From assembly GCA_024364805.1 (NCBI GenBank), contig CM044487.1, forward strand, positions 77,017,984 to 77,058,969: a DNA stretch of 40,986 nt, read 5' to 3'. A model generated the notes under the pieces. It was not told the DNA's origin and did no database searches. It saw only the letters and a list, made by a program, of their open reading frames with translations. The stretch is from Euprymna scolopes. Taxonomy: Eukaryota > Mollusca > Cephalopoda > Sepiida > Sepiolidae. Numbering within the stretch: the first letter of the stretch is position 1; every line of letters begins with the position of its first letter. Below, in pieces: positions 22,083-33,983 of this stretch. A program made the translations under genes and the position numbers.

Positions 22083-22617
22083 ATCATTAAATTTGCAAAC
22101 TTAACCTATTAGTTTGATTGATGTGTTACTGTTTAATTTGTATTTTGATTGATTAAAGATGAGAAGGAAGAATATGTGAAACACATGTGACAAAAAATGT
22201 GAAAAATACAGTGGCCATTGCTAATCTATATAAACAAATACCAATTTAGGCTAAAAACATATTTTTATATATAACTCAGTCCTCATTTTTAATGAGTGAT
22301 TTTTCTGACAAAGAGAGAAGAAAAAGTTGTATTCTAGGTTGGCAGTATTTTGCATGAACAGTTGGCAGAGGTGTCAGAAATTTTCTGTTTCTATGTCTAT
22401 CCATGTAGCCATGTCACTAGTAAGGGTGCTGGAGGTAAACGTTTTATCTGAGCTGACGTTATCCGCCTGATAGTCAGGGACCCGAACCTTGGATTAACCA
22501 CTAAGGAGGCTGCCCTATCAGCAGGTGCAAAATACTGAGTTTAGTGAATTTAGTGAATGGATTCTGGACCATGCTGTAGCTTCTGGTAGGGCCTTTCGAT
22601 GCCATATTAGTGGGTAA
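22083..22617. other. Intronic spacer and possible LINE 5' flank
   Basis: No coding frame. At 22480-22491, read on the minus strand, GGTTCGGGTCCC resembles a tRNA B-box, and TTAGTGG lies a few bases upstream, too close for a normal A-box. This may be a damaged SINE or part of the LINE 5' untranslated region. Confidence 0.3.
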
Positions 22618-25600
22618 TTGTTATGGCTTTACCTTATCATGTTCTACAAAATAAAAAAATTCTTTTCTTTTTCTCTCTTAGTTTCCCCTCTCTGTCCTGC
22701 TCTAAGCAAGTCTGACGACCTAGTCCACAAATTTCAAAACTCCATCATGACAAGTTTCAAGAAAAAATACATGATTAAACCCGGATCCCCAACTTCCAAC
22801 ATAGACCCTCACTACCATGTCTCCTTCTCAAACATCAGGGGTCTACGTTCTAACCTTCAATTGCAGGAGATTAAACCAGACCTTTTGTTTCTAAGCGAAA
22901 CTGGCATTGGATGGACTATTTCCCTAGATGAGTTTGTAATAAAAAGATACTCTAACTTAACTTCTAAATCTGACTCCCATGGGCATGGAATATGTGCCTA
23001 TATTAAAGATGGCTTTCCATGTGATAGGGACATCTCCAGAGAAGATCCTAACTTACCCTATATGTGCTTCCGGGTTGCATTAGCTCACACGACTGCATTT
23101 ATATTTACTCTCTATCGCCCCCACAACAGCGGAGTTACTATCTTTAAAAGCATATCTGATAAAATTGACCACATCCTATCTGCTTTATCCTTCAGCTAGC
23201 ATTCACGTATGTGGAGACTTCAATGTTCACAATGTGGAATGGTTGACTCACTCAAACAAGACCGATGATGAGGGCAGGTTCTGTCATGATTTCTCCATTG
23301 CTTATAACTTCACTCAGATTGTTCATGAACCCACCCATGTGCCTGACACTGATGGCCAGTATGAGAGTCTCCTAGACCTTTTTCTCACAACATGCCCTGA
23401 ACTATGTTCAGTTTCCGTTCTGTCTCCTCTTGGATCTTCCGACCACTCTGTTGTATCAATTAAGATAAAAATGAAATGTAATAAGTCCTCAGACGTACCT
23501 CTCCATTGTACAGTATATCGATACACTATGTGTGACTGGGATAACTTCTGTACATTTATATCAGATCTATCTCTGTGTTCCATGTTTAAAAAGGATGTGT
23601 CCTCTATAGTATCAGACCTGAATGAATGGTTAATTGTAGGTATAGACCGTTTCATACCCTCGAAAAAGTTCCAGCAAAAACCTAACAACCAGCCATGGTT
23701 CTCTTCAGAATGTGCTGCTGCCATTGCACACAGAAATCACTTTTTCCATTGCTTCCAACGTAATAGCTGTATGGAGACTAAAGCCGCTTTCAGAGCAGCC
23801 AGCAACCATTGTAAGAAAGGAATAAAGAACGCAAGAGAGTTGTATGCTCAGTCCGTCAAGTCCAAAGTAGGTGAGCAGCGGCTTGGTTCCCACCAGTTTT
23901 GGCAAATAGCAAACAAAATCCTGAACAGAAGCGTGTGCTCTATCCCAACTATCATCAATGGACCTGAGGTAATCTTGTCAGCATCAAACAAAGCCAAACT
24001 CTTTGTCAAGAACTTTGCAGCTAATTCTACCAAGGCTGCCAACCCCCAATATTTCCTCCTGTATCAGAAAACACGCTATGTGATATACAAATATCAGAAC
24101 GCGATGTTGCCAAGCTAATCAAAAACCTTGATTCCAGTAAAGCAACCGGCCCTGACGGTATTCCAATCATAATAATAAAAAAACTTCAACCAGAACTAGC
24201 GCCCATCCTTGCAAAACTGTTTAAATGTTGTCTTAAGGAGAATTGTCCCATCACCATGGAAAATCTCATCAGTATGCCCTGCATTTAAGAATTCAGGTGA
24301 TCACTCATCCCCCTCTCAGTACAGACCAATAAGTCTCCTGTGCGTCATGAGTAAGTTGCTGGAATCTGTGTTAAATACAGAAGTAATCAACCATCTCAGC
24401 AAAAATAACCTTAGTGACACACAATATAGTTTCCATTCTGCTAGATCTACAGCAGATGTGCTTACAGTTATATCTCATAGGATTAGTAAATCTCTTGACG
24501 GAGGCTACCTTTCTAGGGCAATTGCTCTTGACATATCAAAGGCCTTTGATAGTGTATGGCATAAAGGTTTACTTCACAAGATCTCCAACTATGGTATAAC
24601 TGGAATTTTTCTCAATTATTAAATCATTTCTCTCTGATAGGTTCATAAGAGTAGTAGTTGATGGGCAAAAATCAGAAGCTCACAGTATTAATGCTGGAGT
24701 CCCTCAGGGGTCCATCCTGGGCTCAACTCTTTTCCTGATCTACATTAATGATCTTCCAAATCACATCCTTACATCATTCGTAGACATTTATGCTGATGAC
24801 ACTACCATCTATGGTACCACATCTAAAACCGTAAATGACCAAGTTCTCTCTGATTCTCTCTCCTCTGATCTTGAGCACGTGGTACAATGAGGAAAGGAGT
24901 GGCTGGTTACTTTTAATGCATCTAAAACCAAGCTTCTATCTTTACATCATCAACGTTCTGATCCCCATCTGGCATCAATTGAAATGAATGACTCTTGTCT
25001 TGGGGAAGCCTCAAGTTTTGACAAGCTTTTGGGCTTGACCTTTACTCCTGATCTTAAATGGAACATGTACATCAAATCTGTTGCCAATGCCGCTGGAAAA
25101 ATGGTGGGATCCTTGTATCAATTCAGTAGATTTCTCACTGCTGATGCTATTCTCTATCTATATAAGAGCCAGGTACGTCCAAGGATGGAGTACTGTTGCC
25201 GCATCTGGGCAGGAGCTGCTAGAAAGGACATCCTGCCTTGACATCCAGCCTTGAGTTCAAAATAGACTTCGTAGCCTCGTAGCCGATATCCTTTTCTCTT
25301 CTCTGCAACCTCTATCTCACAGAAGAGATGTTGCGAGTTTGTCTCTGCTTTATCATTATTTTCATGGCAAGTGCTCAACTGAGCTTCAATCTATGGTCCT
25401 CCCTCGCCAAACTTTCACAAGAAACACTCATCTAACTGAAAACACTATCAATAATTCCCCCCACTCTTTATCTGTGCCTAAACCTAAACGTAGATTCCAT
25501 GAACAAAGCTTCTTTCTTAGAACTGCATGCCTATGGAGTGGTCTTTTGTTTTCCTGCTTTCCAGCTGACTAAAATATGGTTGTCTTCAAGTCTAACGTAA

Positions 25601-25775
25601 ACAAGTTCCTGATGAGCCATTTCACTTAAGTGTACAAATTTACCAAATTTCGATTACTAACGATTACTATATTGTCCAATTGACTACTGTACACTCTTAA
25701 CCCTTATTCTTGAATGGTCTCTGGGCTTTGATAAGTGGTTATGCCTATGTAAAAAACCCAAAAAAACTTACTTCC
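22618..25775 (+). mobile_element. Jockey-superfamily LINE (EN-RT), decayed
   Basis: A non-LTR retrotransposon coding for an apurinic-type endonuclease and a reverse transcriptase. Endonuclease motifs in order: SNIRGLRSNLQ, LLFLSETGIG, FTLYRPHNSG, HVCGDFNVHNVEW, GSSDHSVV. RT motifs: SSKATGPDGIP, QYRPISLLCVMSKLLE, LDISKAFDSVWHKGLLHKI, GVPQGSILGSTLFLIYINDL, YADDTTIY, FDKLLGLTF; then the C-terminal RRDVASLSLLYHYFHGKCS and SFFLRTACLWSGLL. No RNase H or gag-like first ORF is seen. The copy is nearly full length for endonuclease plus RT but dead: frame changes near 23190, between 24050 and 24230, and near 24615, and stops near 24888 and 25240. The 3' end is probably 25755-25775 with a short A-rich tail. 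It lies in the CUX intron, opposite to CUX transcription. Jockey versus CR1/L2 clade is not settled. Confidence 0.88.
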
Positions 25776-26775
25776 CATAAATTAAATGGACACAAGAATC
25801 TGTCTTCTCAAAATGTCTCTTCCAAAGAATGTATTTATGCATATTAACATGTGCTATTAAATAACTAAATCTTGTGACTTTTACCTATCTGATGGCATGC
25901 TTAAAAATTGATGCAGAGGATACTTATTTATCAAAGGAAATACACAGAAAATGCTCAACATATATAGAAACTAATTTTTGGAAAGGGAAACAGTGAATTC
26001 TGTCTAAATAGATGTAATTCTTATAATAATAAGAATATAATAACATAAAAATATTTTGCAGCATTTTGTCATGGGAAATTTTGGATAAAAATATGCAATC
26101 AACAAGGAATTAAAAAAAAATGCTCAAAATATTGTGAATAATTGCAGTAGAACTTGTCATTTTATTATTAATTGTGATATTTCAACACTGAAAGCAAAAA
26201 AAGTAAATAATTTCAAATGAGCGACAATACTTGAAAATAAAGATTTAAATCTTGAATTAAAAAACAAAAAGATTTAGATGGATTGGAAAACTGAAATCTC
26301 AAAAAATGTTTTCAACCTGATGGAAATTACATTTAATTTATTTCAAGATAACAATAGTTTCAATATTTTAGGGTTCTTTTTGATATTATGTATACCATAT
26401 ATTTAAGTGACAAAAATAAAGAACAGATAGAATAGTTGCAACTAAATTGCACAACAATGTTTTACTGAACAAATGGCTTACATTTTAATGCTTAATAAAT
26501 ATAATAAAGATAATAGTAATCCTTGAAAGTATGTTGAATGCATATATGGATATAAAAACATAAATGAATTGGTGAGATTTCTTATTATATAAATTCTTAT
26601 AATAAAGTTAAAAATAATTTAATATAAACAAATTAAGAATTTGAGAAACAGTTAAATATCATGAAACCCAAGTGATGAAAAAAAATAACGTAAAAAAAAA
26701 TAAAATAAAAGATTTTCAATTTGATAAAATTAAATCCTCAAAAATATGATGCAAAGATCTTTCAAGCAAACTTAC
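25776..26775. other. CUX intron, no gene seen
   Basis: AT-rich intronic DNA between the LINE and the CUT repeat 2 exon; no other element identified. Confidence 0.5.
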
Positions 26776-27880
26776 CGGAGGAGCTAGATTCTTGGTTTTG
26801 TGAATTACTTCGCATCAATTTATCCGGTGGGATCCGATATTGTGAAGCGACGAGTTTGGGGATTGCTTCTCCATCTTCAAGAAAGATTTGCATGCGAATG
26901 AAAGGTTCGCGACCTTTCTGTGTGAGCATGTGCCAAGGCTTTGGCCGTGCCAACAGGTCGCTGACACTCCCCTGTGAAAGACCAAGAACATTCTCACCAA
27001 ACAGCCTCTGACTTATTGAGTACTGACTCAGAGTCTCTTTGACTTGCTTGACCAAAATGTCTGTGTCTATGTTTGAGTATTTGTCAAACTGCTCTTGTGT
27101 AATAGGTGGGAGGACCGCTTTGAGAGGCTTGGTGGATGGCGTTCCAATATGAGATCGTGTCGTTAACGAATTGGCAATATTTTGCATTCGCTGCAAAGGA
27201 GACAAGCAGTCTGAAGGCAAATAGGAAGAGAATCTCGACGACTCATAGTTGTCCTGGCCATTGAGCCGCGGCCGGACCAGGCAAAAGGCACTTCCTGTGT
27301 GTCGGCCGCTATCGGCAAATGTTGTTTCAGTTGGGGTTTGGGGTGAGCTATGCGGCTTGCTCAGGTCAATTGGACCGTTAGCTTGCAAAGAGTTTTCATC
27401 TGATGTGCTATCAGGCGGTTCTGTTTTGATGCTGATGTTATCCTGATGATGATAACTATCATGGAGCTGCTGCTGCTGCTGTTGTTGCATTGGTGTGCTC
27501 CGGTGGATATTCTGGGCAATCCGAGCCAGCTCCTGCTGATACATTGTGCTAGCTGCCACATTACCTGCACTTTCAGCTGCCTGAGCCAGTTTGGTCAACT
27601 CTTCACGGTAGATACGGGTTACCATCTCTTTTGCTGCCAATTCACGTTCTTTGGAAGAGGCATTTTGAGAAGACAGATTCTTGTGTCCATGCTTTCGCTC
27701 TGATGAAGAAGAGGAGGACTCAGTGCGACTTCGAGAAGAAGAGTTCATATTAGCATGAGAGGGGCTGGATCGGCCAGTGGAACTTACAACAGTAGAGGTT
27801 CCATTAGTTGTAGATACGGAGGCTTTGGAAGAAGAGACAGAGTTTTTTGAGTGCTCTTTGAAAGTGTTTGATGTAGATAC
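26776..27880 (-). CDS. CUX1: CUX exon encoding CUT repeat 2
   Basis: A large 1,105-base internal exon of the same cut-like transcription factor. The acceptor is TTCATCATTTCAG just above 27880 and the donor is GTAAG at 26775-26771; it enters in phase 0 and leaves in phase 1. Residues 1-75 are Ser/Thr-rich. Residues about 85-124 form a conserved-looking helical segment ([19 protein letters not shown], then [11 protein letters not shown]). A Gln run follows. IKTE at residues 150-153 fits a sumoylation consensus and PIDLS at 169-173 fits the CtBP-binding PxDLS motif, both consistent with repressor function. [12 protein letters not shown] leads into a complete CUT domain at about 269-345 ([54 protein letters not shown]). 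[12 protein letters not shown] matches CUT repeat 2 rather than 1 or 3. The methionine at 27748 is internal, not the start. Confidence 0.95.
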
Positions 27881-28118
27881 CTGAAATGATGAAAGTAACA
27901 GTAATTATTTTGAAAATCAAAAAGCATAAAATATAGGTGATTCATTTTAATGTTGCAATTTGAGTTTTCATAATCATTCATTATCCTCAAAATGATCCAT
28001 TAAACTTTGGTGATAACCATTTTTATAGCATTTAGTTTTTTGCTTTGTTTTGTTTTTTCTTCATAGGACATGTATTTACTGCTGTTTAAAATATACACAA
28101 TTTCGGAATTATATCTAT
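27881..28118. other. CUX intron, no gene seen
   Basis: AT-rich sequence directly upstream (minus strand) of the CUT repeat 2 exon, including its polypyrimidine tract. Nothing else seen. Confidence 0.5.
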
Positions 28119-28570
28119 CAGGTCAGTTCAAAAGTTTTTGCCCGTTTGTAGAAGAGGTATTTATGCATATTAACATATCACCATGATTAATTTGTAAACT
28201 TTTCTTTCAGATTAGTAAAACATCATTCTCACTCCAGTTGAAAATAACTTTCTTGAACCAACAGAAAGGAAGTCATCTTCCATCATGATAATGCTCATCC
28301 TCATACAGAATAGCAGTGAATAAAAATCTCAGAGAATTTGGTTGGGAAATCTTGCTTCATCCTTCACATTTTCCTGAACTGGAGTACGATTCCTTTTGAG
28401 CATTACAAAACTATTTGCATAGACTTAGCTTAACATCACAATGAATTACATTCATATTTCACATCAAAACCTAAAGAATTTTACAAGTAAAATATTTATA
28501 AGCTCGTTGACAGATCAAGTTATAGAGAGCAAAACCCATTATTGTTATGAATAAAAATTTTCAAAACCAG
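28119..28570 (+). pseudogene. mariner-type transposon remnant
   Basis: The left end CAGGTCAGTTCAAAAGTTTT (28119) resembles a mariner terminal repeat. Further in, one frame gives FHHDNAHPHT (about 28274; family form FHHDNARPH, containing a catalytic Asp) and another gives LREFGWEILLHPSHFPEL (about 28330; family form GWEVL.HPPYSPDLAPSD). Only the C-terminal third of the transposase remains, in different frames, so the copy is internally deleted and dead. A right end near 28547-28570 is possible but strongly diverged. Confidence 0.65.
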
Positions 28571-28627
28571 TTGTTTTTTTTTCATTTTTAAGATGAAATT
28601 TTAACTCTGTTGAATTTTTTGCATAAA

Positions 28628-28631
<4 letters not shown>

Positions 28632-28718
<87 letters not shown>
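28632..28718. repeat. (AT)n microsatellite
   Basis: About 87 bases of uninterrupted AT, directly abutting the left TA of the Tc1-type MITE. Confidence 0.95.
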
Positions 28719-28721
<3 letters not shown>

Positions 28722-28916
28722 TAGCTTCTTTTGGACGTTCCTATTTTGAAAATAAATAATTGTTATAATTCTTTTTCTATCTTTTGCAAATGATTCAAAT
28801 TTTAGTATGTCATTATGGATGATAACAACAGTTGTAAAAATTTCAGCTTTTTACGGTTGTTATTTTTAACAAATATAAGGTTTTAAAATTTTGTCCCTTA
28901 GTTTCGGACGCTACTG
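28719..28916. mobile_element. Tc1/mariner-type MITE, 198 bp
   Basis: Starts CAGTAGCTTCTTTTGGACG and ends CGGACGCTACTG, an inverted-repeat pair of about 20 bases, with TA on both sides (28717-28718 and 28917-28918), the target duplication of Tc1/mariner elements. It carries no coding frame, so it is non-autonomous. The left TA is the last repeat of the AT microsatellite. Confidence 0.75.
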
Positions 28917-28970
28917 TATTTTCCAAAACGGTCAAATAATAATTAAAATAGAATGATAAATTATGCAACA

Positions 28971-29168
28971 GAATTTTTTAGATGAGGATTGATAAGTTGT
29001 ATTATTTAAACTACTATTCTCATCTTGCTTGTTACTTAACATTTCAGCAAATGTAGGCCTTTGACCTTCTTCAGGTCAAAAGTTACATCAGCCAAAACAA
29101 CGTAAAAATTGCAATGGAGATGAGAATAATAGTCTGAATAATACAAGTAAATTAGCTTCATATTTTTA
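28971..29168. mobile_element. Palindromic repeat family, copy 3
   Basis: A nearly complete palindrome centred on TTGACCTTCTTCAGGTCAA (about 29064-29082). The left arm TTTTTTAGATGAGGATTGAT...CTACTATTCTCATCTT is mirrored by AGATGAGAATAATAGTCTGAATAATACAA. It shares the outer sequence TTAGATGAG, the block GTTCTCATCTT/ATTCTCATCTT and the CTTCTTCAG core with copies 1 and 2, but lacks their longer middle. Confidence 0.65.
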
Positions 29169-29266
29169 TGAGAAAATTCCAATAATATGAATTCAAATCA
29201 TCTCTCATCTACATTTTCACATGCAATTATGGTTTTATTTGAATAAATAAAACTAACAATTTATAT

Positions 29267-29490
29267 TGTTATAGCGATAAACAGGGTACATAACTATAAA
29301 TAAAGAAAATTAAGAGTTATCACCCTTTACTCTGAGTTAAGGCCCTTTATGGCTGGTGAGTTATAGAGGAAGACGGTTTCAAGATGGTTTCACACTGAAC
29401 AATCAATATCATCATGTAAATAAGTTAATGCTTCTACCGTAAATAAAATAGGTTAAAATACAAATAAGTCGGTATAATTGTTATTATATT
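29267..29490 (+). repeat. LTR-A, left copy, first part
   Basis: Matches 37409-37630 throughout, e.g. CATGTAAATAAGTTAATG, TTAAAATACAAATAAGTC, TATAATTGTTATTAT. It continues after the nested element at 31236-31271 (CCTGACGTCATATTTCTCC, AAACACAACA), which matches the end of the right copy. Confidence 0.85.
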
Positions 29491-31229
29491 TGTAGTGAAA
29501 TACTACTATGATGCTGCTACGGTATGCTTCCCTTATTTCTCCCTTTCTCCCTACTCTTCTACTTTTCTCTTCCTTTCTTCTCTCAACGTCCTGGAGGGAG
29601 AAAAAAGAGAGGACTGTCCTGGAGGGAGAAAAAAAAGAAATCGCTCTCAGACATGCGGAAACGATAGAAGCATCAAGACGTGACGGACCAGTTTCCCTGG
29701 GTAAAGACTTTTATCAAAGAAATGTACCATCCTCTTTGTACCCTATATCTTGAAAACCTTTATCATCAATCCTAAAGTCTCATCGCACTTAATTATAATC
29801 AATGTTTTCTTTTCCACAACCGTTCTTTTTCAGCACTCTTGTTCTCTCTGTAATGTCGGAGGTGCCCCCAAAAAAGGACCTACCGAAATGGTGACCCTTT
29901 TTCAAACGTTGTTAAAATTTATGGTAACCGCCATAATTTGGTGAAAGCCCAACGTGCGTATATACACGCAATCTTCAATGAACAAAAAACAAAAAAACAA
30001 AAACGATGAGAACATAACAGCATTAAATAAAAAGAAAAAGAAGAAAAAGCCTTTCTAAAACTACAGTAAAACCTTACAAAAAAGTATATATAAATCTGCT
30101 GTCCAAGAAATGCCAATAATATATATATTTTTGCTATTTTTGTGAAACGGTTTATGCTAAATAAGGCAAAAAAAAAACAAAAAACAAACGAGAAAAATAA
30201 GCAGTAAAAAAAAAAAAAATTTAAATGACTAAAATAAAATCTGGTCTAAAAAGTATTCTGTAACAAAAAAAAATGTGACTTTAAGAATCAATACAGAATC
30301 CCAAATTTNNNNNNNNNNNNNNNNNNNNNNNNNNNNNNNNNNNNNNNNNNNNNNNNNNNNNNNNNNNNNNNNNNNNNNNNNNNNNNNNNNNNNNNNNNNN
30401 NNNNNNNNGTAGTGTGTCAACAATCAAAAATTCACAGACACACAAAGTTTGCAGTCCAAGAATTCGAGTTACTATCTGCACGTTTCCAGATATCGATATC
30501 GTTGGACCCCTGCCCTTAACGTGCAATGAATCCGACCCTTACCTGAGCCCTTACAAATATTTGCTTACTTGCATCGATTGTGCAACTCATTGGATTGAAG
30601 TATAGCCTATGACTGAGATAACTGCACAGTCGGTAGCAGAAGTATTTATCAATGCATGGATATCTCGATTTGGAGTCCCACTGCATGTTGTAACTGACAG
30701 AGGTAGTCAGTTTGAGAGCGAATTGTTCCAGAAATTAGCCAAGGTAGTAGGTTTTTACTGATTGAGAACAACTTTGTATCACCCTCAAAGTAACGGGGTG
30801 ATCGAAAGAGCACACCATACTCTTAAAGCGGCAATAATGGCTCAAAAAAAATCATGGATGAAAGCGATACTGGTGATTCTGCTGGGTATACGTAGCACCC
30901 CTAATGAATCAGGCTTTTCCCCTTTTACGTCTGTTACTGGAGCTCCGATATTGATTCCTCAGCAGTTGATACACAAGCAGAGAATAGGAGAAACTCCAGT
31001 TAATAACCAGTACATACGTAATTTATGTGAATGGATGTCCCAATCAGATAAGCATTATCAGATCGATATGAACAACGGTACTCATACACATGTATCAATA
31101 GATAGATTAAAGCCGTACATAGAATCAACTAGTACTAATAAAATTAGACCGACTGAGAAGGTACAGACAAATGACGGTACTACTAATGATAAACTTATTA
31201 AGACAGATGATACTTTATGGTAACCGCCA
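29491..31229 (+). mobile_element. Nested Ty3/Gypsy-type element B
   Basis: Inserted in the left LTR-A. It begins TGTAGTGAAA and ends GGTAACCGCCA, with TATATT on both sides (29485-29490 and 31230-31235) as a likely target duplication. The 5' LTR runs 29491-29933. A primer-binding-site-like TGGTGAAAGCCC follows at 29939. The only coding part visible is an integrase section (about 30410-31200) with the zinc-finger-to-core transition and the D, D, E core motifs recognisable (ATHWIEV, VVTDRGSQFES, NGVIERAHHTLK). Only the last 16 or so bases of a 3' LTR are present, and a 100-N gap hides part of the interior. It is broken, with a few visible lesions plus large missing sections. Confidence 0.75.
30309..30408. 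other. Assembly gap, 100 N
   Basis: Exactly 100 ambiguous bases inside nested element B, the usual placeholder for a gap of unknown size. The true interior of element B may be much longer. Confidence 0.97.
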
Positions 31230-31274
31230 TATATTCAACGATCCTGACGTCATATTTCTCCAAACACAACAAAC

Positions 31275-32936
31275 TTGGTGACGATTATGAGATGAGATTT
31301 CTTACTAGAACTCAAAAACAAAAAATGCCCATGGTAACATAAAAAAAACAAAACTTTGTCACAGAATTCTTTGGTGCACAAAAAAAAAAAAAAGATACCT
31401 TTCCCCACAATAATTTTTTTTGCGAACAAACAAAAATTTGTGCATGAATAAAAAGAAAAAACAAATTTATGTCATGGATCCAAATTTACTGGATAAAATA
31501 TTGCGGAACCAGCAGAATTTTTAAAGTTTAATTAAAACTTTGATGGTACAATTTCACAAAAAATTATTAGAAACACCAAAATCAATTCTGACACCATAGC
31601 AAGCAAAATAACGGATTTTTTGTTCAATCCTGATTTAAAACAAACATTTACTGCTTGGTATGTACAATGGAAGGATACTTTTGAACATAAGTTCACATCC
31701 ATACAAGGAGATCGCATTTGCTACTTCGCAAGCTGGGCACAGAAGAACATGAAAGATATACAAACTTTAACCTTCCGAAAAAAAAAAAAAAAAAAACCCT
31801 AGAAGATTTGACATTTTATAAAATGATAGTACAGTTGTCAGACATTTTTTGAGTCAGCATCATTATTTAATATTTGTTATAATTGCTTGAAATTAAAGAA
31901 AAATGTTACAGATATTTTTGTCAAATATGCTGGAATTGTTAATCTACAATGTGAAAATTATTGGCTGAAATCGCTGACAGAGGATCAATTCAAATGCCCC
32001 ATTTTCATCGCAGAGTTACAATATCCAGAAGATACGGAAATTTACACACATCTACTGTCTATGGTTGAAAAAGACAAAGAAATGACACTGCAAATCTTAA
32101 CCACAGAATGTCAACAGATAATAAGTCTGAAATGAGACACAGTTATGGTACAACAACAAAACCCTTCGGCTTCAAACCCTATAAAATCATTAGAGAAATC
32201 CCTGACTGAAAGCAGAAAGAAACCTCTAACACTCTGTTGGCCATGTGAGGTGATGAATTATGCTCATTTTTGCCCATTTAAACGACACACATATGAATAT
32301 CGTTCACATCAGAAGCACAAGGACCAACTATAACCACTACACTTCCAGAATGAATACTGTACAAACTAAAAGGCAAAAATGCCAGGACGTTTCCAGAAAG
32401 CCACGTCAAATTCAGTTTTTGCCACTTTCAACATAAATTTTTGAAGCTTGGAGAAAATATACACTTGTTGATATAAACAATAAGCCAGTGAACTTTCAGG
32501 TCGATTCTGCTTCGGATATCATTTTAATTTTATGTTCAACATGGGAATTGTTGGGAAAACCAACTTTTAAGAAGACAACTCATGTTGCTTGTGGTGCATT
32601 GGGGAAACAAGATACAACCAACTGGTAAGTTGACATGCAATGTCTCTTTTAAATGTTAACAATTTCTCTTTTAAATGTTAACAATTTCTCTTTTAAAGGG
32701 GAAAAATTGCAGGTGTGTGTTATGTTTCTGATACATCAACCGTGAAAATTGTTGGTTTGGATTTTATTGAAGAACTTGACCTTTTCAATGTTCCTCTAAA
32801 CTTTATTAATATTAAAGCTGCAACCAATACTAAAACACATTATAAGAACATACATAAGACAAAATTCAGCAATGTTTTTCAAGAGGGTCTTGCATGTTGT
32901 TCTAAATTTAAAGCGACTTTAAAACTGTAGAGCCAG
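31275..32936 (+). pseudogene. LTR fossil: element A gag and start of pol
   Basis: Follows the end of the left LTR-A with a primer-binding-site-like TGGTGACGA at 31276. A gag region (about 31470-32140) is recognisable by its similarity to the gag at 34830-35420 (shared pattern of DQFKCP...L..E.DKEMTLQ). A protease-like segment with an active-site-type D-S-A motif lies near 32500, and a short pre-RT stretch ends near 32936. Fossil, multiply broken. Confidence 0.6.
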
Positions 32937-33980
32937 TCTTCAGACTAACTGTTGTGGGGTACAAATCACTCCTATTTCAGAACTAAGTTGAATCAACCAG
33001 TCCTATGAATACCACTGGTTTCAAAGACAAAAGGGAGACAGTCATACCATGTTTAACCGCATGCTACGAACACGTTCCTCTCATACCATTTTAGTGGCTC
33101 CTGTATTCTTTATGATAAATAGATATTATATTTTATACATTTTACATTACTTGTGGTTTCTTTCATTTTTAACCCCTAGCACAAGAACTGGCTGACGAGG
33201 ACGATTCAAGAACTTCCCGGATCAATCTACAATAATTGCTAACAATAATGGAATGACGAATACTCAGGCAAGGATTCACTCTAAAAACCAGCCATTAGAA
33301 GACAGCATTTGATAACCAAAAGGATTCAAGAAAAAAGAACACACGTGGATATTCAAAATCATTTTTTCCTACACTTGGGGGAGATCCGAAACTTCCAGAG
33401 TATTTATTTTTCAAAAGTTTGGTGAAGAATAGGAAAAATTACTTGTCTACATTGGGGAAAAAAACCAACATTTGAGCATAAAAATCCACAAATATGGGAT
33501 AAAGAACATTTTGGAAAAGGACAACAATTCTGGCCGAAAAAAGGATTTTACAAAGACGTCGTCAAAGCCTTATCTTGCTGTTAAAATAGCTACTAAAAGA
33601 GAATGTAACTACGAGTTGAAACCAACCCCATACGACCAAGTACGTGGAGAATTATTACTACTGAATTAACAAGACCAAGTTTTCAGTAAGTACAAAAAAA
33701 ACAAAAACTTTTTTCCATCTCCATAAAAAAAGTAATATTGAAAAAAGACTGTCATTCTAAAAGCATGTCTTGCTAATACGTCATATAGATAAACCGCATT
33801 AGCGTTGGAAAAAGAAAAAAAAAACTCCTGCAAAGGTAAATAATATATTTTATTTTATTGGCTAAAGCGAGTATTCGCTGGTCGACGGGACTGCACGTTG
33901 AAGAAGAAAAAGTGATTTCACGAAGCACGACAAACAAAGTGTTAACGAGAAAAGGACATTCTTTTTCACACAGAAATCAA
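32937..33980. other. Unassigned sequence within the LTR fossil complex
   Basis: No clear coding frame. It may contain the LTR or leader of the second, downstream gypsy copy, but I found no repeat partner for it in the window. Confidence 0.35.
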
Positions 33981-33983
33981 AAA

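Noticed and set aside
22480-22520. Possible tRNA-derived SINE on the minus strand before the LINE
   Set aside because: GGTTCGGGTCCC is B-box-like but the A-box-like word is only a few bases away, too close for a tRNA layout; kept only as a note in the spacer entry.
25826-25848. Shared 20-base word with 28157-28177 (GTATTTATGCATATTAACAT)
   Set aside because: The match does not extend on either side; too short and AT-rich to call a repeat family.
27446-27703. Plus-strand open frame with a Leu run
   Set aside because: Antisense shadow of the Gln-rich part of the CUT repeat 2 exon.
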